This document shows positions 18,264 through 25,827 of a stretch of 64,000 nt of DNA, piece after piece (within the stretch, counting starts at the first letter, position 1; the number at the start of each line of letters is the position of its first letter). A program made the position numbers and the translations under genes. Source of the DNA: Actinomadura hibisca NBRC 15177 (GTDB lineage Bacteria > Actinomycetota > Actinomycetes > Streptosporangiales > Streptosporangiaceae); contig NZ_BCRO01000027.1 of the NCBI RefSeq assembly GCF_001552635.1, forward strand, positions 1-64,000. The letters are read 5' to 3'. The notes under the pieces were generated by a model. The model saw nothing but the letters and a program-made list of their open reading frames with translations, did not search any database and had not been told where the DNA came from.

Positions 18264-18587
18264 GCTGGCTGACCTGGGGTTCTACCAGCGAGTAACACGT
18301 TTTGTGAGCACTTGTTGAGACTTGGACATTTCGGTCAGTGGGGGGAGGGGGAGGCAACGGCCGCCTCAGCTGGGGGCTTGTCCTGATGAATCTGTCTCGG
18401 GTCGTGGCTTCTCGTCTGTGGGGCATCAGGAACCAGGCTGTGGTCGATTGCTCTGCATGGCAGCAAAGAGATCTCTTCCAAGTGGTTAGAGTCTCTTTTC
18501 TACTGGAGCCGCCCGTCGAGAAGGCGTGGGAAGTGAGATTCGGCTCCGGTATGACGTCCTGACTGTGTCAGCGGCTCTTGCTGATCG
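18264..18587 (-). other. Probable CRISPR leader; no gene supported
   Basis: This 324-bp gap is visibly less GC-rich than its surroundings (for example the AT-rich runs near 18295-18330 and 18460-18505). It abuts the perfect-repeat end of the array, as a leader should. On the minus strand it runs into the first repeat through CAGGTCAGCCAG. It contains a 74-codon plus-strand open frame (18338-18562) with no recognisable domain or ribosome site, and I do not call it. Confidence 0.55.
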
Positions 18588-19523
18588 TCAGGAGCGGGCC
18601 AGGTCGCCCAGCAGGCGCCAGGTGCGGAGGCGGTCGGCGTCGTTGGTCAGGTTCGTCTGGCTGAAGACGACCTCGGTCGCCCCGGCGTCGAAGTAGCGCC
18701 GCACCTCCTCGGCCACGTGTTCCTCGTCGCCGGTGACCACCAGGTCGGCGGCGCGTTCGGCGCCCTCCAGGGCGATCACGCGCTGGTAGGACGGGATCCG
18801 GTCGTAGAAGGCGGTCGCCTTGGCCGCCGCCGCGCGGGCCGCCTCGACGTCGGCGGTCACCACGCCCGCCACCAGGGCGATGACGCGGGGAGCCGGGCGG
18901 CCCGCCTGCTCGGCGGCGGCCGTGAGCCGCGGGACGATCTCCTCGCCGAGCGTGCGCGGACCGGCCAGGAACGGCAGCGTGCCGTCAGCCAGCTCGCCCG
19001 TGACGCGCAGCGCCTGCGGGGCCATCGCGGCGACGAGCACCGGCAGCGGCTCTTCGGCGCCGGGGACGGCGGCGGGCATCGGCGGGGCCGCGGTCAGCGT
19101 CTCGCCGCGGAAGTCGGCGGCGCCGGTCTCCAGCAGCGTGCGGAGCGCGGTGAGGAACTCGCGCAGCCGCGTGATCGGACGTTCGTACGGCACGCCGAAC
19201 GTGGACTCGACCAGGTCCTTGGCGCCGAGTCCCACGCCGAGCTGGAACCGGCCGTGCGCGGCGGCCTGGCTCGTCTGCGCCTGGCTCGACACCAGGAGCG
19301 GGTGGCGCGCGAAGATCGGCACGGCGGAGGTGCCGACCCGCAGGCCGGGGACCTCCCTGCCGACGATCCCGGCGAGCGCGATCGCGTCGTGGTCGAACCG
19401 CTGGCCGATCCAGGCCGAGCGCAGACCGGCGTCGGCGGCCTGGCGCGCCGCGGTGACCGCGTCGTCGACCGCGTTGCCGGAGGCCGAGGGGATGAGGGCG
19501 ACTCCTAGGTTCATGACCGGCAC
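18588..19523 (-). CDS. LLM-class flavin- or F420-dependent oxidoreductase
   Basis: This 311-residue protein has the luciferase-like TIM-barrel pattern: DDAVTAARQAADAGLRSAWIG near residue 20, HGRFQLGVGLGAKDLVESTFG near 90, and PVLVAAMAPQALRVTGELADG near 158. The AWIGQRFDHD region and the GLG loop fit the F420-using actinobacterial subgroup, but FMN cannot be excluded. The physiological substrate is unknown. The start could be ATG 19523 or the second ATG at 19514 (MNLGVALIPS), which sits closer to the first barrel strand. It is transcribed away from the hydrolase/MFS pair, and the gene ends at the probable CRISPR leader. Confidence 0.85.
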   Translation of the reverse strand: MPVMNLGVALIPSASGNAVDDAVTAARQAADAGLRSAWIGQRFDHDAIALAGIVGREVPGLRVGTSAVPIFARHPLLVSSQAQTSQAAAHGRFQLGVGLGAKDLVESTFGVPYERPITRLREFLTALRTLLETGAADFRGETLTAAPPMPAAVPGAEEPLPVLVAAMAPQALRVTGELADGTLPFLAGPRTLGEEIVPRLTAAAEQAGRPAPRVIALVAGVVTADVEAARAAAAKATAFYDRIPSYQRVIALEGAERAADLVVTGDEEHVAEEVRRYFDAGATEVVFSQTNLTNDADRLRTWRLLGDLARS

Positions 19524-19579
19524 AACCCCCGGTTATTTCCCCCTATTCCTGTTGGGTTGGTTGCATTTGGCGGAGGAGT

Positions 19580-20251
19580 TCAGGAGCGGGCGGTCTCCAG
19601 CAGGATCTCGGCCAGGTCCCGGGGAGCGTCGCGCATCAGGTTGTGGCCGCTGGCCAGGGCGTGCGTCGTCCAGTCGGAGTCCTCGCGCAGCCGCTCGTAG
19701 ACAGGGGTGAACGGGGACGGGCCGTCCCACCCCTTCGCGTACACGTACACCCTGCGCCGAACGTGCGCCAGGCCGTCGCCCAGCCGGATCGGCTGCATCA
19801 GCGAGGCGACGGGATGGGGGGTGGCGCGCGGGTCGAAGAACGGCAGCGGGCGCGCCGCGAAGCCGCTGTCCACGACGTCCGCGTACCAGCGCCGCTCCTG
19901 CTCGGTGACGAGCGTCCAGCACGAGTCGCCGTGCTCGGGCACCATGGCGTCCAGGTACACCAGCCCGGCGACGCGGTCGGGCGCGCGGTCGGCGGCGCCG
20001 GTGATCACCATGCCGCCGTAGCTGTGCCCGACCAGCACCGCGTCGCGGATCTTCTCGGCCTCCAGCAGGGCGGTGACGTCCTCGATGTGGGTGTCGAGGT
20101 TCACCGCGCCGGGCAGCAGGTGGCTGCGTTCGCTGAGCCCGGTCAGCGTCAGCGGGTGGGCGGTGTGCCCCCGGGCGCGCAGTTCGCGGGCGAGCTCGTC
20201 AAAGCACCAGCCGCCGTGGCACATCCCGGGGACGAGTACGAACGTCGCCAT
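19580..20251 (-). CDS. Alpha/beta-fold hydrolase (esterase family)
   Basis: This hydrolase of about 223 residues is of the small salicylate-esterase/methylesterase-like type. The oxyanion-side motif LVPGMCHGGWCFDEL is at residues 5-19, the nucleophile elbow GHSYGGMV is near 76 and the C-terminal histidine is in ASGHNLMRDAP near 203. It is cytoplasmic, with no signal peptide. ATG 20251 begins directly at the first beta strand (MATFVLVPG). The start lies inside the end of the upstream MFS gene (53-bp overlap), so the two are co-transcribed and translationally linked. The shared operon suggests the hydrolase modifies a compound exported by the pump, or is controlled with it by the divergent TetR protein. 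Confidence 0.87.
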   Translation of the reverse strand: MATFVLVPGMCHGGWCFDELARELRARGHTAHPLTLTGLSERSHLLPGAVNLDTHIEDVTALLEAEKIRDAVLVGHSYGGMVITGAADRAPDRVAGLVYLDAMVPEHGDSCWTLVTEQERRWYADVVDSGFAARPLPFFDPRATPHPVASLMQPIRLGDGLAHVRRRVYVYAKGWDGPSPFTPVYERLREDSDWTTHALASGHNLMRDAPRDLAEILLETARS

Positions 20252-21410
20252 CGTCGTTGCTCCTGTTCTTGTCGGGTCGGTGTCCGGTGACGACCAGGGC
20301 CGCCGCGGCGCACAGGATGGCGGTCCACGCGAGCGTGGCCTTGGTGGAGGTGTGGTCGGCGACCACGCCGGCGATCCACGGCCCGGCCGTCTGCCCGGCG
20401 GCGAAGACCGTGGTGAAGGCCGCCAGGGTGGCGGTCCAGTCGGCGGGGGCGGTGCGGTTCTTGACCAGGGCGGTGACGGCGGCCGGGACGGCCATGAACG
20501 TCGCCCCGTAGACCAGCGCCGACAGCAGGATGACGGGGGGCGCGGGCGCCACCAGCGCCAGTGCCGATCCGCCGCCCAGGACGGCGAGCGCGGTCGCCAG
20601 CGCGCGCGTCCGGGGCCAGCGGGCGATCGGGCGGCTCCACAGGACGGGCGCGGCGACGACCGCCAGGCCCAGCACCGTCCAGGTGAGCGCCACCTGCCCG
20701 AGCGAGGCGTTCTGGTCGGCCAGGTAGGCCGACAGGAACGTGATGTAGGTGATGTAACCGGCGGCGAAGAGGAGGTAGGCGAGAGCCGGTCGCCACAGGG
20801 CGCGCACCCGGGCACGGCCGGGCGTCGCGTCGTGCGTGTCCTCGTCCGTGCCCGCCGCCGTCCAGCTCGCCGCGGTCGCCAGCACGGCGGCGACGGCCAG
20901 GACGCCCCAGCCCAGACGCCAGTGCGCGTCCAAGGCCGGGATGGTCGCGCCGCTGACCACGATCCCCAGCCCCGTGCCCGCGAAGTACACCGTGATGGGC
21001 AGGGCGGATCCGGCGCGGGCGGCGATCCGCGAGGCGATCACCCCGCCGGTGATGAACACGACCGCTCCCGTCACCCCGGCGACGACCCGCGCGGCCAGCA
21101 GCGCCGCGTAGGCGTCGCTCGCGGCGGTGGCGGCCAGCGCGACGGCGGTCAGCGCCATCCCCGCGCGGAAGGCGGCGGCGGTGCCCCAGCGGCGGACGAC
21201 GACGGCCGTCAGCAGCGCGCCCAGGAGGTAGCCGAGCCCGTTGGCCGTCCCCATGCCACCGGCCTCGGTCAGGCTCCAGTGCAGGTCCTCGCGCATGGCC
21301 GGGAGGAGCAGCCCGTAGGCGAAGCGGGCCAGTCCCAGCGCCGAGGCCGTGCCCAGGGCCAGCCGCACGGACTGCCCGGCTCCCGGACGCGTGCGGAGGA
21401 CGGGCATCAC
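20199..21410 (-). CDS. MFS transporter (YbfB/YjiJ-like)
   Basis: This 403-residue major facilitator protein has twelve predicted helices. The first helix region GTASALGLARFAYGLLLPAM and the following LHWSLTEAGGMGTANGLGYL match the YbfB/YjiJ subfamily. RRWGTAAAFRAG represents the loop 2-3 signature. It is probably a proton-driven efflux pump for a small compound. GTG 21410 and the ATG immediately after it (21407) are both possible starts. The gene is divergent from a TetR gene, with two 22-bp palindromic operators in the 74-bp gap, and it overlaps the downstream hydrolase by 53 bp. The C-terminus (RTRPRDVPRRLVL) is polar and may be read only because of the overlap. Confidence 0.87.
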   Translation of the reverse strand: MMPVLRTRPGAGQSVRLALGTASALGLARFAYGLLLPAMREDLHWSLTEAGGMGTANGLGYLLGALLTAVVVRRWGTAAAFRAGMALTAVALAATAASDAYAALLAARVVAGVTGAVVFITGGVIASRIAARAGSALPITVYFAGTGLGIVVSGATIPALDAHWRLGWGVLAVAAVLATAASWTAAGTDEDTHDATPGRARVRALWRPALAYLLFAAGYITYITFLSAYLADQNASLGQVALTWTVLGLAVVAAPVLWSRPIARWPRTRALATALAVLGGGSALALVAPAPPVILLSALVYGATFMAVPAAVTALVKNRTAPADWTATLAAFTTVFAAGQTAGPWIAGVVADHTSTKATLAWTAILCAAAALVVTGHRPDKNRSNDDGDVRTRPRDVPRRLVL

Positions 21411-21418
21411 GACTCCAA

Positions 21419-21478
21419 GATCGAACCGATCGGTACGATCAAGGACAGTAGCAGGTGATCGAACCGGGCGGTACCATC
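21419..21478. promoter_or_regulatory. Two TetR-type palindromic operators
   Basis: Two related 22-bp palindromes lie at 21419-21440 (GATCGAACC then GATC then GGTACGATC after joining) and 21457-21478 (GATCGAACCGG then GCGGTACCATC). They are 38 bp apart centre to centre. The first is palindromic at 10 of 11 base pairs. They fill the gap between the divergent MFS and TetR genes and so are the likely autoregulatory sites of that TetR protein. Confidence 0.75.
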
Positions 21479-21484
21479 GCTGCC

Positions 21485-22096
21485 ATGCCCGTCCCCAAAG
21501 GCTCGACGATCGACCCGGCCCGTACCCGCGCCGCCATCATCGATGCGGCCACCCCGGTGCTGTACGAGCGCGGCATCGACGGCATCGGCGTCGCCGGGTT
21601 GTGCACCCGGATCGGCATCTCCAAGGAGACGCTCTACCGGCACTTCGGCACCAAGGACGGGCTGGTCCGCGTCGTGCTGGAGACGCGCAGCGAGCGGTTC
21701 CTCGGCTGGTTGTCGGAGGCCGCCGCCGGGGCCGGGTCCGACCCCGGCAGGCAGCTCGCCGCGGTGTTCGGCGCCCTCCAGGAGTGGTACGACGACCCGT
21801 TCTTCCGCGGCTGCGCCATGCTGAACGCGGCCGCCCAGCACTACGACGAGATGGTGCGGGCCATCACCACCCGCCACCTGGACGGTTACCTGGAGCTGCT
21901 GACCGGCATCGCCGAGCACGCGGGCGTCGACGACCCGCCCACCCTGGGGCGGCAGTGGCTCATGCTGATCGAGGGGGCGACCGCCGTCGCCGCGCACCAG
22001 AGCGCGGGCGACGCGGGCGAGCACGGCTGCCGCGCCGCGCTGGCCCTGCTCGCCGCCGCCCTCCGGACCGACGTGTCGGTCGGGGGCGGCGGCTGA
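21485..22096 (+). CDS. TetR/AcrR-family transcriptional repressor
   Basis: This 203-residue protein has an N-terminal TetR helix-turn-helix (residues 12-58), with RAAIIDAATPVLYERGIDGIG and ISKETLYRHFGTKDGLVRVVL. The C-terminal ligand-binding region contains RGCAMLNAAAQH, a pattern shared with many actinobacterial TetR proteins that control adjacent transporters. ATG 21485 was preferred over GTG 21455 because the earlier start would lie within the operator. It is divergent from the MFS-hydrolase operon and probably represses both itself and that operon through the palindromes at 21419-21478. The effector is unknown. Confidence 0.9.
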   Translation: MPVPKGSTIDPARTRAAIIDAATPVLYERGIDGIGVAGLCTRIGISKETLYRHFGTKDGLVRVVLETRSERFLGWLSEAAAGAGSDPGRQLAAVFGALQEWYDDPFFRGCAMLNAAAQHYDEMVRAITTRHLDGYLELLTGIAEHAGVDDPPTLGRQWLMLIEGATAVAAHQSAGDAGEHGCRAALALLAAALRTDVSVGGGG

Positions 22097-22103
22097 TCGT
22101 TCG

Positions 22104-22796
22104 TTACCGCTCGTCGCGCCGGGCGACCTCGGCCCGGACCGTCTCGTGCAGCTCGTCCGGCGTGAAGCCGAGGTCACGCAGGATCCGCGCGGCCGGGCTC
22201 TGCTCGGTGCGGATCAGGCCCAGCAACATGTGCTCCGTGCCGACCTGGTCGTGGCCGAGGTCGGCCGCCGCGCGGGACGCCTGCTCGATGACCCCCTTGC
22301 TCTCCGGCCGGAACGCGATGTGGCCGCGCTGCGCCTTCTGCCCGGCCGGCGGCAGCGCCCCCTCGATCGCGTCGCGGACGCGTTGCTCGGACCCGGCCTT
22401 CGCCACCAGCACCTCGTAGGCCAGGCCCCGCGGTTCGCCGAGCAGGCCGAGCAGGAGGTGCTCGGTGCCGATGGAGTCGTGCTTGTGCGTCCGGGCGGCC
22501 TCCTGCGCCAGCACGATGCCGTGCCGGTTCAGGTCGGTGAACCGCTCGAACGGGCCGCGCGTGTGGCGCTGCTGAGCGGCCTGCTTGGAGACGCCGATGG
22601 CGTCGCCGATCTCGCTCCACGACGCGCCGGACTGCCTGGCCTTGCCGACGTAGTGGTCGACGAGCTGGTCGCCGAGGTCGGACAGGGTCTGGTTGCGGAG
22701 TTGCGCCTCGCTGATGCGGGCCAGGCCGTCGGCGCCGGGGAGTTCCTCGTCGAGACGGGCGATCAGGTCGGCGAGGCTGATGTTGAGTGGACTCAT
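22104..22796 (-). CDS. HTH and Clp N-terminal domain protein (ClpC-adaptor-like regulator)
   Basis: This 230-residue protein joins a helix-turn-helix half to two Clp_N repeats. Residues 25-80 (LSDLGDQLVDHYVGKARQSG, then SWSEIGDAIGVSKQAAQQRH) form the HTH. The Clp_N repeats follow at about 85-150 (IVLAQEAARTHKHDSIGTEHLLLGLL) and 160-225 (ASRAAADLGHDQVGTEHMLLGLI). It has no ATPase domain, so it is not a Clp chaperone itself. The combination suggests a transcription regulator whose activity or stability responds to Clp/protein stress. Two CGTCAA-N7-TTGACG palindromes begin two bases before its start codon, which fits autoregulation. It converges on the TetR gene, with a 7-bp gap. Confidence 0.85.
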   Translation of the reverse strand: MSPLNISLADLIARLDEELPGADGLARISEAQLRNQTLSDLGDQLVDHYVGKARQSGASWSEIGDAIGVSKQAAQQRHTRGPFERFTDLNRHGIVLAQEAARTHKHDSIGTEHLLLGLLGEPRGLAYEVLVAKAGSEQRVRDAIEGALPPAGQKAQRGHIAFRPESKGVIEQASRAAADLGHDQVGTEHMLLGLIRTEQSPAARILRDLGFTPDELHETVRAEVARRDER

Positions 22797-22797
22797 G

Positions 22798-22844
22798 CGT
22801 CAACCGTAGGTTGACGCTTTCCAGGCGTCAACCCGTAATTGACG
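22798..22844 (-). promoter_or_regulatory. Tandem CGTCAA-N7-TTGACG operators
   Basis: Two copies of CGTCAA-N7-TTGACG lie at 22798-22816 and 22826-22844, with the same seven-base spacer and starts 28 bp apart. In the first, the symmetry extends to nine bases per arm (GCGTCAACC and GGTTGACGC). They sit immediately upstream of the HTH-ClpN gene and no other gene starts nearby, so self-repression of that gene is the simplest function. Confidence 0.75.
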
Positions 22845-22916
22845 TTTGTTCCCGGTGTGCCGGACGCGCCCGGTCCGCGCGTCATTCTCGGCCTGGAGGA
22901 CCGCTCCCCGGTGTCG

Positions 22917-23510
22917 TCATCTCGCGCCGTCGCGGGCCGGAGCGTCCAGGACCGCGTGCACCGCCGCGCGAACGGCGTCGCCGACGGCGGCCGGGTCGTC
23001 CAGATCGAAGCCGACGCCGAGGCCGTCCTTGAGCAGCAGGAGAGCGCCGGCGGCGCGCTCGGGGTCGGGATGGCCGTCGGCGGCGAGCAGGTCGCGGAAG
23101 AGGCGGCGGCACCAGTCGCGGTGCTCGGCGACGGCGCGGCGCACCGGGTGCGCGGGGTCGTGGAACTCCGCGGCGGCGTTGATGAACGGGCAGCCGCGGT
23201 AGGCGGGGTCGGCGCCGAACGTGCACATGCGCTCGAAGGCGGTGAGGATCGCCTCGCGGGGCGGCACGGCCTCGGCGCCCGCGGCGATGCCGCGCTGCGC
23301 CCGGCTCTGCTCGGCGACGTAGGCGAGGACGAGGTCGTCCTTGGCCGGGAAGTGATGGTAGAAGGTCGCCTTCGCCACGCCGGTCTCGGCGATGATCCGA
23401 TCGACGCCCACCGTGTGCACGCCCTCGGCGTAGAACAGCCGCGAAGCGGTCTGGAGGATCCGGATCCCGGCATCGCCCCGCCGGGGCCGCGTCAAGGGGT
23501 CGGTACTCAC
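22917..23510 (-). CDS. TetR/AcrR-family transcriptional repressor
   Basis: This 197-residue repressor has an N-terminal TetR DNA-binding domain (about 14-60: RILQTASRLFYAEGVHTVGVD, then GVAKATFYHHFPAKDDLVLAY). Its effector domain contains CTFGADPAYRGCPFINAAAEF, including Cys residues that could sense oxidants or electrophiles. It is divergent from the ohr gene, and two copies of AGAC-NN-GTCTGTCTA fill the shared promoter. This gives it a likely role as the peroxide- or electrophile-responsive repressor of ohr, in place of the usual MarR-type OhrR. The upstream end of the frame (MSTDPLTRPRRG) is a plausible N-terminal arm. Confidence 0.88.
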   Translation of the reverse strand: MSTDPLTRPRRGDAGIRILQTASRLFYAEGVHTVGVDRIIAETGVAKATFYHHFPAKDDLVLAYVAEQSRAQRGIAAGAEAVPPREAILTAFERMCTFGADPAYRGCPFINAAAEFHDPAHPVRRAVAEHRDWCRRLFRDLLAADGHPDPERAAGALLLLKDGLGVGFDLDDPAAVGDAVRAAVHAVLDAPARDGAR

Positions 23511-23524
23511 CCCTTGACGCTACC

Positions 23525-23577
23525 AGACAAGTCTGTCTAGGTTGTGCGGCAGGCAACAGAACAGACCTGTCTGTCTA
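23525..23577. promoter_or_regulatory. Paired TetR operators upstream of ohr
   Basis: AGAC-AA-GTCTGTCTA (23525-23539) and AGAC-CT-GTCTGTCTA (23563-23577) are two copies of one site, 38 bp apart and in the same orientation. Each also reads as a 5-4-5 inverted repeat (for example AGACA-AGTC-TGTCT). They occupy the 84-bp space between the divergent TetR and ohr genes. Confidence 0.75.
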
Positions 23578-23594
23578 CTTGGGAGGCAACGCAC

Positions 23595-24005
23595 ATGCGG
23601 CAGTACACGGCGATCGCCACCGCCACCGGACGCGACGGGCGCGCGTTCACCCCGGACGGGCGGCTGGACCTCCGGCTGGCCCGGCAGAAGGAACTCGGCG
23701 GCACCGGGGACGGCACCAACCCGGAGCAGCTCTTCGCGGCGGGTTACGCCGCCTGCTTCGCCACCTCGATGCAGTTGGTGGCGCAGCGGAAGCGGATCGA
23801 CACCACGGGCCTGTCCGTCACGGCGGAGGTCGGCCTCGGCCCGAACGGCGCCGGTGGCTTCCAGCTCGACGCGACCCTGCGGGTGGAACTGCCCGACACC
23901 CTGTCAGCCGAGGTCAAGCACGAACTCATCGAGGCCACCCACCAGGTGTGCCCGTACTCCAACGCCACCCGTGGCAACATGCCGGTCGAACTGATGACCA
24001 CCTGA
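23595..24005 (+). CDS. ohr: Organic hydroperoxide resistance protein (Ohr, OsmC superfamily)
   Basis: This 136-residue thiol peroxidase reduces organic and fatty-acid hydroperoxides in the cytoplasm, usually with lipoylated partners. Both catalytic cysteines are in standard Ohr context: GTNPEQLFAAGYAACFATSM (about residue 55) and HQVCPYSNATRGNMPVEL (about 120). The GYAACF and CPYSNATRGN motifs separate Ohr from OsmC. Length matches the family (about 140). ATG 23595 follows GGGAGG at nine bases. An open frame extends 17 codons upstream, but it runs through the operator. It is divergent from and probably repressed by the TetR protein at 22917-23510. A strong terminator follows. Confidence 0.92.
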   Translation: MRQYTAIATATGRDGRAFTPDGRLDLRLARQKELGGTGDGTNPEQLFAAGYAACFATSMQLVAQRKRIDTTGLSVTAEVGLGPNGAGGFQLDATLRVELPDTLSAEVKHELIEATHQVCPYSNATRGNMPVELMTT

Positions 24006-24024
24006 TCCGTACGCCTCGAAAACC

Positions 24025-24062
24025 TGCGGGCGCGCCGTCCCTCCCAGGACGGCGCGCCCGCA
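24025..24062 (+). terminator. Transcription terminator after ohr
   Basis: A perfect 16-bp stem pairs TGCGGGCGCGCCGTCC (24025-24040) with GGACGGCGCGCCCGCA (24047-24062) around a six-base loop. It starts 20 bp after the ohr stop. It has no T run, but in a genome this GC-rich the stem alone is strong evidence. Confidence 0.82.
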
Positions 24063-24166
24063 TCCACGCAAGCCCGGAGGCTCCGTCCTGGCCGCCTCCG
24101 CCTCCGTCGCCGAACGGATCCTGAATGATCGGGGAACCGGAACGGCGCTGCGGACACTAGTAGGCC

Positions 24167-24772
24167 ATGACCTACCAACCCCTCGCGGACGCGGACTTGT
24201 GGAGCCGTGCCCGAGACGGCGACGAGCGCGCCTTCGGCGAGCTCTTCGACCGGCACTCGCGCACGGTCTACAACTACTGCTTCCGCCGAACGGCGGACTG
24301 GTCGGTGGCCGAGGACCTCACCGCCATGGTCTTCATGGAGACCTGGCGCCGCCGCTCCCACGTGCGGCTGAGCGGGGATTCGCTGCTGCCCTGGCTCTAC
24401 GGGGTCGCCACCAACACCCTCCACAACCACCGCCGCAGCCTGCGCCGGCACCGCGCCGCCCTGGCGCGCGTCCGGGCCAGGCCGACGCCCCCCAACGATG
24501 CCGCGACCGCCGCCTCCCGCCTGGAGGCCGAACACGAGATGCGGGAGGTCCTCGACTCCATCAGGAAACTGCCGCGCGGCGATCAGGAAGTGCTCGCCCT
24601 CTGCGTCTGGGAGGGGCTCGGGTACGCCGAGGCGGCCGTGGCGCTCGGCGTCCCGATCGGCACCGTGCGGTCGCGGCTGGCACGGGCCCGCAAGCGCCTC
24701 AAGCAGCACCTGGAACCGGCCCGTACGGACGGACCGCGAAGGACGGCGCTCTACACGGAGGAGACACCATGA
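24167..24772 (+). CDS. ECF-type RNA polymerase sigma factor
   Basis: This 201-residue sigma factor of the SigE/ECF group has region 2 at about residues 15-85 (GDERAFGELFDRHSRTVYNYCFR, then AEDLTAMVFMETWRRRS, and LPWLYGVATNTLHNHRR) and region 4 at about 125-180 (LPRGDQEVLALCVWEGLGYAEAAVALGVPIGTVRSRLARA). The following gene starts inside its stop codon (ATGA). That gene encodes a membrane-anchored CU044_5270 protein, so the pair has the usual arrangement in which a membrane protein may control the sigma factor. A GATCC/TACC-type promoter was not identified upstream. Confidence 0.92.
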   Translation: MTYQPLADADLWSRARDGDERAFGELFDRHSRTVYNYCFRRTADWSVAEDLTAMVFMETWRRRSHVRLSGDSLLPWLYGVATNTLHNHRRSLRRHRAALARVRARPTPPNDAATAASRLEAEHEMREVLDSIRKLPRGDQEVLALCVWEGLGYAEAAVALGVPIGTVRSRLARARKRLKQHLEPARTDGPRRTALYTEETP

Positions 24773-25737
24773 TCGACCTGCAGCCTCCGGCGCGGCAGGA
24801 CATGCCCGCCGACCGCCAGGCGGCCTGGCGCGCCGCGCTCCTGACCGAGATGACCGCCTCCCGCCGCCTCCCGGTCCGCCGCCTGGCGTTCGGCGGCCTC
24901 GCCGCGACGGCGCTGGTCGGCGGTGTGGCCGCCGCCCTGGTCGCCGTACCGGACGGCGGCCAGGACGCCGGTCCCGTCCAGGTCGTGCCGATGAGCGCCA
25001 CCCAGATCCTCGACCGCGCCGCCGAGGCCGCGGGAAAGGTCGCCGAGCCGCGCCCCGACCAGTACGTCCACACCGAGAGCGAGGCGCGGGGCGACTACCT
25101 GCCCGGCGGCCTGGTCCGCGAACAGACCTGGTACTCGGTGAACGGCTCGCGCATCGGACTGAAGATCGAAGCAGGCGAGCGCTTCTGGCGGTGCGAGGCC
25201 GTCCAGCGGCCCGTTCCGTCCAAGACGCCCGCCGACTGCAAGAACCAGCCGTTCTACCGCCGCGACCTGCCGAACGACGCGAAGACCATGCGCGACTGGC
25301 TCTACAGGAGCAGCGCGGTCAAGTACGTCCCGGCCGACGTGCGGGCCTACGGCCAGGCCCAGGAGGTCCTCAGGAGTTCCAGGCTGACGCCCGCCGCGCA
25401 GGCGGCGATGTTCAAGGCGATCGGGACGCTCCCCGGCGTGAAGGTCGTCCGGTCCACCCGGCAGCACATCGTGGTCGGACAGACCTGGCTCGGCCTGCGG
25501 GCGGAGCTGCTGTTCGAGCCCAGGACGTTCCGCCTCATCGGCGGTCGTAGCGTCGCCGACAACGACCGCTCGTTCCAACCCGAAGGAAGCAAGGAGTTCC
25601 AGGAGACGCTGCTGCGCGGAGGGAAGAAGCGGTACGGCGCCGACAGGAAGGAGGGCACCGTCGCGACCTCATGGACGATCATCAGCCAGCGAGTGGTCGA
25701 CGCCATCCCGCCCGCCTACCTCAAAGACGGGTCCTAA
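24769..25737 (+). CDS. CU044_5270 family membrane protein, partner of the ECF sigma factor
   Basis: This 322-residue protein has a short cytoplasmic N-terminus with several Arg residues. One membrane helix follows (about 40-60, FGGLAATALVGGVAAALVA), and then a large extracytoplasmic domain with ATQILDRAAEAAGKV and PDQYVHTESEARG. That pattern defines the CU044_5270 family, which is repeatedly found next to ECF sigma genes in actinomycetes. Two cysteines (about 143 and 157) could form a disulfide. It may act as a sensor or anti-sigma component, but no zinc-binding anti-sigma motif is present. Translation is coupled to the sigma gene by a four-base overlap. Confidence 0.8.
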   Translation: MIDLQPPARQDMPADRQAAWRAALLTEMTASRRLPVRRLAFGGLAATALVGGVAAALVAVPDGGQDAGPVQVVPMSATQILDRAAEAAGKVAEPRPDQYVHTESEARGDYLPGGLVREQTWYSVNGSRIGLKIEAGERFWRCEAVQRPVPSKTPADCKNQPFYRRDLPNDAKTMRDWLYRSSAVKYVPADVRAYGQAQEVLRSSRLTPAAQAAMFKAIGTLPGVKVVRSTRQHIVVGQTWLGLRAELLFEPRTFRLIGGRSVADNDRSFQPEGSKEFQETLLRGGKKRYGADRKEGTVATSWTIISQRVVDAIPPAYLKDGS

Positions 25738-25827
25738 CCTCGCCGCGAACGTGCGCGTAATCTTCCTGACGAACGACATCAGGTCGTGCCTACTCTGGGA
25801 GTGCGACTCACCGGAGGGCACGGACTG

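Noticed and set aside
17334..18426. Several long open frames on both strands across 17195-18426
   Set aside because: They are translations of the CRISPR repeats (recurrent GPSPRARGA and CSPRTRGWS patterns). The repeat period and sequence explain them fully.
18338..18562. 74-codon plus-strand open frame in the CRISPR leader
   Set aside because: No ribosome site, no domain and low-complexity Gly start. The region fits a leader better.
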